NCBI GenBank assembly: GCA_963920705.1
Contig: OY987236.1
Location: 9,968,190-10,032,189 of the forward strand
Length of the DNA stretch: 64,000 nucleotides
Direction of reading: 5' to 3'
Source: Odiellus spinosus
Taxonomy: Eukaryota; Arthropoda; Arachnida; Opiliones; Phalangiidae
The notes under the pieces are model-generated. The model saw nothing but the letters and a program-made list of their open reading frames with translations, ran no database searches and had not been told where the DNA came from. The translations under genes and the position numbers were made by a program. Positions within the stretch are counted from its first letter, which is position 1; the number at the start of each line of letters is the position of its first letter. Shown in pieces: positions 35,301-47,300 of this stretch.

Positions 35301-38300
35301 CGAATTGAGAAACTAAGGACACGAGCGTGTTATAGGGATCACCATTAAAGTTAACCAATATTTTGTGTATTTTCTATCTTCGTACATAAATACATAAAGT
35401 AGAAATATTTGTCTTTAGTAAGTGTGCCTCATAAGTTCCCTCCTACTTCTATGGGAGGGGGTAAGGAAGGAGGAGGTGGGTAATATTTGCCTAAGGCTAA
35501 ACCGTGTTTTTACCCAATCTCAACACAAGACAGCCAATAAGATTTTACGAAGTTTTGATAGGCTTTAAGGGGTGTGGCTCTTCCTTGGGCTCTTAGTCGG
35601 AGTAAAGTCAAGGCAATACGCCCAATACTCCTTCCATATTTATTTATGAATTCCTGGTAAGGGTGAAACCAATTTTAGACCAAGAATGTGGTCAAGTAAG
35701 AATATCTAAACTTCACCCAGTTGGTATTATCTGTAATTTCATCTTGTATTGCTTGCCCAGCTAATACAAAACTAGGCTAGCTATTATCTATATGATTTAT
35801 GTACTTTAAGATTAAATCTTATGGTGGAAGGGAAACTTGGAATTTTATAGGAGAAATATTAAATTTAAAGGCGAATTATATGAGAAAATAGGATTGAAAA
35901 TTTGAAATTATAGGATAAATAATAACGAAAATATAGGAAAATATAGGATAAATAACAGCGAATTTATATTTAAAATAGGATACCTTTTAATATGCCGCAT
36001 ATTTATGGCTTTTAAATTTTTTTTTTAATCTCTTCTGTTTTTGACTCGATGCCTTTGGTGGGAACTTTTTCATTTTTGAGAAATTTTAAATTATACTTTT
36101 GTTAGAAAATTTATAACCTAATAACCGAAAATATAGGAGAAAACCTTCAATTATAGGAATTTATAGGAAGGCATTGAAAAAATAGGAAATATAGGAAGTC
36201 TAGTCTGGTCACCCTGATCTTACATACCTGTAATTAGCCATGAAGTTCGAATTAGCAGCGGAACCTAGTGAACAAATAAGGGAAATCGTGTTCGTTTAAA
36301 TGCAGAATTAATTTATGACTTGTGACAAAAACACACATAAGCTGCGTTCACACTATAGACTTTGAAACCGTTTTGGAAAGGTCACATCATAAAATTTTGG
36401 GGTCACAAGTGTAGACCTTTGATCAAGGAACGCAATTAATATCTTAAAAAGTATATTTGAACATTCGAAACGGTTTGAAAACGGTTCCAAAGTGTCAACT
36501 GTGAACGTAGCTTTAGAGAACTTTAGCTTCTATTTCCATGCGATATATTTTTTTCGATCGAATCTGAAAACCATTTGATACATGTATTAAATGGCCATAA
36601 GTAAAACGTAGTGTATTTCCTAATTTTCTGTTGGACCCCTGATTCGAAGCTTCACACATAGATTGGTATTGGTCGGTCATGGGACGTGTTTTGCAAAGCC
36701 CCGTCTACAACAAGGTTGCCACAGATCAGGGAAAACCTGGAAAAGTCAGGGAATTTGACAATTGGGCCAATAGGTTAGGAAATTGAAAAAAACTGGGCAA
36801 AAGGTAAGGGAAAGTCAAAGAATTTATTTATAAATTGAGACAGAACCGAGGACAGAACAATAAGGGAAGTGTTTTTGTCCGCCGTCATTCTGGTAGAGTT
36901 TTTAATGTGGATTTTTATAGCTCGCAGACTTCGCCCAGATGGGTAACGAGGCTAGTGTAGTGGCGTCTAATTGCCAGTCCACATGTTGAGATATTCTGGA
37001 TCTAACACACCAAATTGTAGCTTAACCCGATTTTAATGGACTGAAAAATCGGTCGTTTATAGCTGATCTGGATTAGGGCATTACTACTCAGCTCAGGGGC
37101 CTAGTGGTCGAACCATAGGAGAACAGACTTCTGTTGTATAGGGAGTCGGCAAGGAAGACATTGAAATGTCACAGACTTTTATCTCTCACCTCATTGTCAT
37201 CCCCCTTAGTAAGGGAGTTACTGTACTATTTCCTGCAAACGCTCCCTCAGTAAAGGGGTTACATTACGTCAGGCTTCCTTTCCCCCGTTGTATTGGCTCT
37301 TGTGTGATTATTGAAGGATATGTCAATTATGACCCTGAGGTAATAGGGTTTTACATCAACATTCGGATACACCATAACACGTGATCCCTGATGTCACTTC
37401 ACAACTCTCTGCTGTTCTCATCCATACGTCTTTGACTTTAATAACCTTCTCCCCTACTCTTTAATAACATGGTTTGAACAGAACCTGGAATGATCAGGGA
37501 AATTGTTTTAGCGGAAGTCAAGGATAACCCTTTTGGGGTTTGTCATTCTAATAAACGGTCCGGGGGAAATGACAGGAAATTATCTGGAAAAACCAGGAAC
37601 AGTTCAACAGTCAAGGAAATTCATTCGTACGAATTCTGAATAAATTTGTGAAGTTGTTCTGAAGTTTGAACTTAATTCGTAATAATCACGTGTTATCTTT
37701 CTACTTCGAAAGATTACCGTTTTGGCAAAGATAAGATATACAATCTTTTCATCTAACTAAAAATAATGTAGACATTGAAAGCCTTATTTACCATTTTAAA
37801 GTGAGGCTGTCACGTATTTTTCATGAACTACAAATGGAAATTCAGTAGCATTTTCGTATAGATTATTGAAAAACGATTCAAAATATTCGCCATTTGGAAA
37901 ATAAAAATTTTCCCAACACTGTCATCACTATGGTCGCGTGGATACTGTAGAGCCTACTACGTATTCTCATGTGTTCAGGCACAAGTGATAAGCTCGCTTT
38001 CGTGTGGTCCTTTTCGTAAAATTACTTAATCCAGAAGTCATACCTTTCATATGAAAATTATCGTTAATTTCGTTCCAGAAATAAGTACGTCATAATTCGG
38101 AAAAAAATGACCAATATATTTTTGGACATTTTCATTTTAAACTCTTCAACCCAGAGCTTTTAATATGATGATAAAACTAAAAATATAGTCCATAGACGTT
38201 CGAAAAAATGGTGTCAACCTCAATTTAATAATGAGTGAAATAAGTTAAAACTAGATTTTTTAAAAAAAGATCATAGCACAGAAAATGTTAAAATGTGATC

Positions 38301-41300
38301 TTTGTTTGACTTTCTACGATTTACAAAAATTTGCCATTTGATATTCGTATTATAAATGCGTGTGTAAAATGTGCAAATGTAATCAAAAAGTTGAATGGGT
38401 AGCAATCGATAAAAACACTACACTCGGAAGAAACATCACCAACTCTTAACAAGCACCATAATTTCTATTGGCAAATCTGACCACGTCGAGGGGTTACTCA
38501 CTTTCGTTAAATCAGTATACCGACTACTGAACTCACTAGAGCCTTTGACAATGCTAAATACGTGGTCAGTTACTAAACCCAGGGTTGCCACAGGTCAGGG
38601 AAAACAGGGAATTTCAAAATGAACCAATAAAAGTCAGGGAAAAGTCATGTAATTTTAATATATTTTAAAAAGTCAGGGAAAAGTCATGTAATTTTAATAT
38701 ATTTTAAAAAGTCAGGGAAAAGTCATGGAATTTTAAGATATTTTAAAAAGTCAGGGAATTTAAAGATCTTTTAAGAAGCCAGGAAATTACACTCATTATC
38801 TGCAGAAAAGATTTGAAGCTGACCGTGTCCGCTGTATATATTAGAACAAAGATATGCACGCAAAAGGTTTGGGAAAACACAATTATATAAAAAATAAAAG
38901 GTTAAAAATTGGGTAGTATTAGCTGAAACTGTCAGGGAAAATCGTTAAAAAAGATCGGGGAAAAATCAGGAGAAGTCAGGGAATTTGAATCTGAAAAAAC
39001 TGTGGCAACTCTGCAATCAACTTTAGTACAGTCAAAGTTACAGGCGTATAAATCAACCCCGAGGGGGACATCACTCTTGAATTTTTTGTACACCTGCTCG
39101 TTCAGCTTTGACAGTGCAAAGAGTTCAAAACTTTTGTACACCAGAGTTCTAAAGTGTCTGACCCCTCGGATCATGTTGTATTCACTTTACTACTTTCTTT
39201 TCTACGTGTAAACCTAATTAGATATTCATCCGCGAAGCTCCATCATGCACCAAGTATAATTACAGTAATTTCTATCGTGCCTAGTACTTTATATTTTCAC
39301 CTTACGCTAAGCTAATTTTCCCAAATTAACGATCCCAACAACAGTCAAACTGAAAACTATTTTATAATATTATTTAATTATCATCTTATTTGACTATACC
39401 CCAATACAAGTTTCAGGGAAACTTTTGTTTCAATCACTCCCACAACTTGTTTCCAAAATGGTCCATCCGAGCCAACAGATCTCTTTCTTGCATAGCACTT
39501 CGAAAAGTTCATAGAGATAAACTTTTAGAAACGAGCATTCCCCAAAGGGTGATAGTATTTTTTTTTTTTTTTTTTTTTTGGTTTTAGCCCGTAGTCTTAT
39601 TTTTGCCAGATAGAAGAGAGAGAGAGAAAAGTTGAGAGGAAAACTTCAAACCCGTTTTGTTGGGCCGAAGCTGTAATTTTATCGACTAGTCTAGCCTAGT
39701 ATCTCGAATTCGTCGCGTTCTAATTTTCCCTCGAGGCATTGAGGGACTACGTTCGCGTTGTGGGTGGTTGGGTGAAAACCCGTAAGGTCGGGTTCTTGGT
39801 GAAGCTCCAGTATGCGATTGATCGGTTAGATCCGCCACTATCGTCGAACCTTACCCCCTCCCATATGAACACCCTCCCCGTAGTATCCGCAAGCTGAAAC
39901 TCAGCAGTGAATTTGCCGTGAGGCCCGTTTCCTTCCTACAGATCTACACTGGTACTTTACAGCCCCCCTTTTATTCTCCCCCCCCGTTTTGGCAGTGCGC
40001 CAACTCATTATCTAGACTGGAGTAGTTTTGAAGGAGGGGAGGGGGAAAATGGAATTAGTCTAGAGTGACGGCAGAGTAATATGATTTTGAAATGGGGGGT
40101 TGCTGAAATAGGGGATGGAAAACGAAAAATGCAATACGATATGGGAATATCACGTGAATTTTAGATCGACTAAGTTTAGAATATACCCACCCTCCCCACT
40201 TCCTCTCCGTTGGAATCAGGCCGCCTCAAGGCTCAGGGTTAGGTTTTAAGGCACGTCCCATGAACATAAACCTTGAATACTCGAATTGGCCGTTTGTAAC
40301 ATTTTTGTCCCCACCCCCCATATCCCTGTCATTTCGAAAATATGCGTGACTAAATAATAGTAAAGTTCATTCATCTAGATTTAGGCCCAACTAAAATTAT
40401 TTAGTTTAATGAATGAATATTTTTATTCCAACCCAATTAAAGAACCTGTTTTTCAACTTCTCGTAAAAACAATTCCATAATGTAATTTTACGGACTACGA
40501 GCCAAGCACATAGAGAACGATATATATATTGCATAACTTTAGAAAACCGGTAAGGGTCTTATTTCGCCACATATTCACTTCAGTATTTTTGAAAATAGTA
40601 CCCCATTATTTTTTCTTGGTTATTTTTAGACTGTAAGCCTCGTCACCAACACTCAGTGGCGCCCCCTACAGGTTTTATACATCAGTGCTATTTGCCCACT
40701 ATCTTTTCTCAATTTTTTAGAAGTACCACCCACAGCCCCTCATCCTACCCATGTCTCTTCCGCTTGCTGCTGGGCTTCATCCATTTTTTTTTTTTTTTTT
40801 GAAAAAGGAAAAAAAAAAAAAAAAGTTAATTTTCCTGTAATGCTCCTCCTACCGTCCTTGCTTCAAACATTTTATTATCGGGGCGCTCCGTGAGGAACTT
40901 TTGTGGCGGTTGTATATAGGCGTAGGTTGTCGTGTGGGGGGTAGGTTAGGGCCGAGTTCCAACAAGAGCTGACAAAGTGCTGGTGCATGCGAATGCAGGA
41001 ACGATGGGGAGGGTCGTAAATTTGAGAAGGGGGAGTTTGCAGTTGTCCTTGGAAAATTTTAGATGTGTAGCAAAAATCGATAGGCCTTGCCTCTCTCGCT
41101 CTTTGTACTCTTGTGGTATTAAACCTGTAGATGTATAGTTGGCTGCATGCCAAGAATGTTTTAGAAAGAGCTTTGGCCTCGCCTATTGAAAGTCTGTGAA
41201 CCCCCTCTCATTCCTCCTTGGCCGCTTTTCCTAACCCTCCCTTCCTCTCACGTCATTTTATCTTACATCCAAACGGATATGAACATACATCCCCTTTACT

Positions 41301-44300
41301 TGCAAGAATGAATAGGGCCCCGGGTGGGTAGAAATTGTATGGGTGCAGTATTAAGGGGAAGGAAAGGAAACAGCAACTGGGATTATGAAAGGGCCTTACG
41401 TGGAAACAGGCGCCCCATTGTTTATTATTCTTGCTTATTCGACCGGGAAAGTAAAAATATATATGGCGCCATACTGTTGAGTCATCGATATTGTATAGAT
41501 TTAGGGCGGAAATGAGATTTGATGGCTTTGTCTTTGAGTTTAAAATTATATGATCAGATGGGTAAACTTGGTTTCAATTACTAATTTTCAAAAGTAGGCA
41601 TATCACCCTGAACTTAGACATGTAGAAAGACTTGATCAGTTTGAACGAGAGATTGCTTATTTGGAGCCGACCATTTTCTAAACGACTGATCACTTTGTAC
41701 AGTTAATCAGGTTGATCGACACGCTTTTGAAGCGACTCCTCTCTTTTTCTGGCTTTTTTTATTGGTTGATCAGTTGGATAGACTTTCTTTTTCAAAATTT
41801 TGATCAGTTTGTTACACTGACTTTTGGAACAGTTGATCAGTTTGATACACTGACTTTTGAGCAGTTGATCAGTTTGATACTCTTTTGGAACTGTTGCTGA
41901 GTTTGATAGACTCATTTGAAACGGTTGGTCAGTTTGGGATACTGGAATTTTGGAACGGTTGATCAGTTTTCTATTGGCTTTATGGCGTGTTTGATCAGTT
42001 TGATATTCTGGCTTTATGACGCGGCTGATCAGTTTGATCAATTGGCTTTTTAGAGCGGTAGATTATTGGTTTTTTTGGAGCGATGGATTAGTTTGATCTA
42101 CTGTCTTTTTGGAGCGACTGATCAGTTTGATCTACTGGCTTTTTGGAGCGGTTGTTCAGTTTGACCGGTTAGCTTTTTAGAGCGGTTTATCAGTGATCTG
42201 TTGCCTTTTTGGAGCGCTTGATCAATTTGATCTACTGTTTTGGAGCGGTAGATCAGTTTGATCTATACGCGTTTTTAATCTGTTGATCAGTTTGATCTAC
42301 AGGCTTTTTGGAGCGGTTGATCCGTTTGATCTACTGGTTTTTTGGAGCGGTTGATCAGTTTGACCGGTTAGTTTTTTGGAGCGGCTGATCAGTTTGACCA
42401 GTTGAATTATTGGAGCGCTTGATCAGTTTGATCTGTTGCCTTTTTGGGGCGCTTGATCAGTTTGATCTATACGCCTTTTTAAGCGGTTGTTAAGTTTGAT
42501 CTACAGGCTTTTTTGAGCGGTTGATCAGTTTGATCTACAGGCTTTTTTAAGTGGTTGGTCAGTTTGATCTACAGGCTTTTTTAATTGGTTGATCAGTTTG
42601 ATCTACAGGCTTTTTTAAGTGGTTGATCAGTTTGATATACAGGCTTTTTTGAGCGGCTGATCAGTTTGATCTGTCGCATTTTTGTAGCGGTTGATCAATT
42701 TGATCTACTGGCGTTTTGTAGCGGTTGATCAATTTGATCTACTGGCGTTTTGTAGCGGTTGATCAGTTTGATCTACTGGCGTTTTGTAGCGGCTGATCAG
42801 TTTGATCTACTGGCGTTTTGTAGCGGCTGATCAGTTTGATCTACTGGCGTTTTGTAGCGGCTGATCAGTTTGATCTACTGGCCTTTTGTTACGGTTGATC
42901 AGTTTGATCTCCTGGCCTTTTGTTACGGTTGATCAGTTTGATCTCCTGGCCTTTTGGTACGGTTGATCAGTTTGATCTCCTGGCCTTTTGGTACGGTTGA
43001 TCAGTTTGATCTACTGGTCCTATGGTACGTTTGATCAGTTTGACGTTATGTTTACTGTATATTCGTGTCCTAACGGATTGAAAAGCGTTTCAAATATAAA
43101 CCAAAGAGCAAGGTCTAACTTATCGCCAAATGATCATAAGACACATACGATGTTTATGATAAAAAAGCTACACAACTTTCTTATCAAACGTTTGACAGAA
43201 TAATACAGTTGTTTTAAATTTGTTTAGTTGTATATTTAAATTCTCATAATATGATGTAACATATGGGAGTCATCATGTCACATCTGTTGTATTATAAATG
43301 CAAAAATTATCTCTAGAACGAGTAGAGGAAAAAAAAAACTGCTAGCTAGTTAACTACCTCCCCCTAACAATTCCCAGATTGTCATGAAAGGGCCTTTTCT
43401 CAACGCTAACGATCAAAAAATGCAATTATGTTTAGTTCCTCCAAATAAAACGGAGTGGCGCTAGCTCACGGGAGCTCCAAGAAACTTGAGATAAAACACC
43501 CTCCGTTTTGAAAACGGGCAAGACGGGTAACGCGAAAGGGGGTTTATGCCCTTATTATTTGTTTTTTCCCCTAGTAAGGTATTTTATTCCTTCGAGTGAA
43601 ACGTCGGTTTTCCGGGAAAAAAACCGTCAGCCAAACGTAACGTCGACCTCGATCCAAATTTTATGATTGCATTTGTGACTAGTTTTACCTTGAGGGCATT
43701 TTGATTAAAATTTGCCATAGCGTATTGCTTTGTTTTTTTTAATAGAAATGAAAATTTGTTCTGATAAGTTTGCCCCGGTTGAAGGCTTATCTGTATAATT
43801 CTAATGATATTCAAATACCACCCCCATTCTGCCTCTATCTCTTTACTCCGATAATATTTATCGACTTATTATTGGGCCAATATTTATAGTTAGGGCTATT
43901 TTTAAGTCTGGTCAAAACTGATGTAGGAACCTCCATTTTGTTTTCCCCCTGTCTTAAGCCTAAGGGCTTTCCGTTAAAATCGATATAAGGTTCTGGTTGC
44001 TAGGCAACGATATCAAGTGACATGGCAATTTTGCCGAGTGATAAAGGAAGGGGGGTTTTCCCGGGGGAGAGGACTTGACAGGCTATGCCAATGAAGGGAA
44101 GAGGGAGAAACCGGTTTTTGGCAAAGATCCAAGTTTCTAGCGCCGGATAGCCTCGATCCTGATTGGTCTTTCTGTCTCTGCGGTAGTTAGGCGTCCAATG
44201 GGAAAGCTTCTGGCGCAATCTTATTACTTTTCTAATACATTATGTATAATTTACTGTGGTGCTTGTGGACCATATACCAGGAATTGTACACGTACTTGGC

Positions 44301-47300
44301 TCAAAATTTCCACTTTCGTATCCAAACGTAATTGCTTTACCAGAAAGGGGGGGGGGTTGTAATTTATCCGCAAGGGGGATGAAAGATAGATTTTGCAAAT
44401 TACAGGGAAATTCCTATAATCCTAATATTGCGTTATTTGCGCTGATGAAACTAGAATAGTTTTAATGAAATATAAATTCTACAACTACCTTCTTTAATGA
44501 TTACCAATGGTAGATTTAGAAACTATTTCTTTGCATAATATCTACCCCCTACCATACCTTAAAGCTATGTTGTTTAATCAATAACTTGGAAATGTTTCAG
44601 ACAGTTATGCAATTTTTTTTCTTGTATTATCTAGGATAATATTATTTATTCGGGCAAAAACCTTGGGAGTTATTTTTATATTATTTTATTTAATTTTATT
44701 ATTATTATTATTATTTTTTTTTTCTTTTTTTTTTTTTTCAAATAACATTGTGACTACCGTTTTCTATATTTTATATCGGTTTTCTCTCTCCATCTCTCTT
44801 TTGGTTTCGGTTTTCTATGTGTTTGGCCTCGATTTGTAAATGTATATACTCTGGTAATTGTCAACTCACCTATAATCCTCTCATTCAATTCCCTGAATTG
44901 CCGGGGGGGGGGGAGCATCAATTCATCAAAAGAAGTCTCGTTCGCACTGCGACTTTTGCGTTTTACCGTCAATCAACTCTTTTTCGTAGCTGGGTCTTTT
45001 AAACATATAGTGATCGTCTTCATAACAACACTCCGTTGATAGACATGGTTTTCACCGAGACCAGTTGATGTTTTCGCGGAACTCAGTTGATCGACGTAGT
45101 GTTCAGTGAACCCAGTTGATCGACGTAGTGTTCAGTGAACCCAGTTGATCGACGTAGTGTTCAGTGAACCCAGTTGATCGACGTAGTGTTCAGTGAACCC
45201 AGTTGATCGACGTAGTGTTCAGTGAACCCAGTTGATCGACGTAGTGTTCAGTGAACCCAGTTGATCGACGTAGTGTTCAGTGAACCCAGTTGATCGACGT
45301 AGTGTTCAGTGAACCCAGTTGATCGACGTAGTGTTCAGTGAACCCAGTTGATCGACGTTGTTTTCAGGGAACCCAGTTGATCGACGTTGTTTTCAGGGAA
45401 CCCAGTTGATCGACGTTGTTTTCAGGGAACCCAGTTGATCGACGTTGTTTTCAGGGAACCCAGTTGATCGACGTTGTTTTCAGGGAACCCAGTTGATCGA
45501 CGTTGTTTTCTGGGAACCCAGTTGATCGACGTTGTTTTCTGGGAACCCAGTTGATCGACGTTGTTTTCTGGGAACCCAGTTGATCGACGTTGTTTTCTGG
45601 GAACCCAGTTGATCGACGTTGTTTTCAGGGAAGCCAGTTGATCGACGTTGTTTTCAGGGAACCCAGTTGATCGACGTTGTTTTCAGGGAACCCAGTTGAT
45701 CGACGTGGTTTTCAAGGAACCCAGTTGATCGACGTTGTTTTCAGGGAACCCAGTTGATCGACGTTGTTTTCACGGAACCCAGTTGATCGACGTTGTTATG
45801 AGGGAACCCAGTTGATCGACGTTGTTATGAGGGAACCCAGTTGATAGAAGTTGTTTTCACGGAACCCAGTTGATCAAAGATATCTTTTCGCGGAACCAAG
45901 TTGTTTGTCGATTTTTTCTGCGATTGATTTTCCAGTTTTGATCAGCTCGCGTTTGTTCGATGTTATTTTTCCATCGTTCTAATGTTTGACGTTTTCATAG
46001 CACGCAGTTGATCGTGATTATTTTCTTAACGTGATGAAAGTGATCAACGTTATAACAGAACGCTATAGTCGATGATTATAGATTTTCTAACACGGTTGGG
46101 GATCAACGTACTTTTGTTGGATGCTGGCCATAGAACATAATAGTTTTTCTACGTACAACTGATCATAGTAAATTGGATTGAATTTTCCCATGTGATCTGA
46201 TTGGAGTATAATTTGAAATCTGATGCAAGAGGCAATTCAGTTAAATTAAAAACTATCATGTTATGTATAAGCTAAAAATTATTTGGCATTACACGGAGGC
46301 GACAAGTACTTTGGAATTGTAAATGATACATGCAGTGGCTGCGACAGGATTTTTTTACACATAGGTTAACCCTTTTGGGGGCCCCTAGGGCATAGGCTAT
46401 TTAAATTAATTTAGGGACCTCGTCTATTATAGCCCAATTGAAATTTATCCGTATGCGGAAGCCTATTCAGCCACTGAAAATACAGAGCCTAAAGGAAACT
46501 CATTATTAACATTAATAATTTTTCATAGTAGTGAAAGATTTTGGGTCGGTACTTAACATTATACCTCAGGCTTATTGAACATATATCGTTTTTGTTTTGG
46601 TATTCTTAACAGAATAATCGTCTTTCAAACCTAGTGGATTATTACCTTGAACTCTTATGTTATTTAAAATTCATGATTACCCACCGATTCCTTTTTTAAT
46701 TTTGATCATCCTAACTTAAATACCAAAATATGCTTATTTTTTCTTTACTAATGTGTCATTTTATTGTTGTTGTTTAAATAGGTTCCAAAGCCAAGCAAGT
46801 GGTTTGCCCCACGTGCGAACAGGAGCTAAATCCGGACGACGCAATTGATCATCTCTTTTTATTAGAACACATTACTCAACAGTCAAATGGGAACGGCGCC
46901 GGTGGTGATACTGAGAAAGGCAAGACAAATTTCAATGTATTTTTTCCGTTATTCTAGGAAATTTTGCATTTTTAAATAAGGAAGTCCGATAGAGTCGAGG
47001 CTTTTTCGCACACGTTAACTTTGGGTGTGGCTTATTCTAAAGTTATCTACAAACAAATAAAAGCGCTGACAGTGTTACTGAAAGATACTCCTGATTGTTT
47101 TTATACTCGTTACGAAATCTGTGTGAAAGAGCCTTACAATGAAATTATTTTATCACGCAAAAAACTGATCCACAATCAATATTTAGCTATGACTCTGCTC
47201 ATATTTTAATCAATAATTTATAAGCACTTAAAAAGCTCTACTGATTTTCGACGAAGATTAAATATTATTTACTCATTCTAATCAGTTTTCTAGTCCAATT

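Larger units (their letters stand above)
33249..46781 (+). other. TIF1 intron 1 (13.5 kb), filled with repeats
   Basis: The intron splits the RING domain: the first cysteine pairs lie in exon 1, the last CPTC pair in exon 2. It contains several satellites and MITEs listed separately. No exon of another gene was found on either strand. A G+C-richer stretch at about 39.6-41.5 kb has no coding signal. T18 and A17 homopolymers face each other near 40783-40824. Confidence 0.75.

Noticed and set aside
40783..40824. Facing T18 and A17 homopolymers as a hairpin gene
   Set aside because: Homopolymer runs of this kind arise by slippage; there is no further pairing outside them.
41703..42041. Open frame of 112 codons on the minus strand
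   Set aside because: It lies wholly in the 34-bp satellite and its sequence is the repeat unit in translation.
45062..45903. Possible CRISPR array because of regular 29-bp units
   Set aside because: Units abut directly with no unique spacers, in eukaryotic intron sequence; it is a minisatellite.
46335..46477. CAGTGGCTG ... CAGCCACTG as a hAT-type element
   Set aside because: Only about 9 bp of inverted end match and no target duplication; too weak to list.
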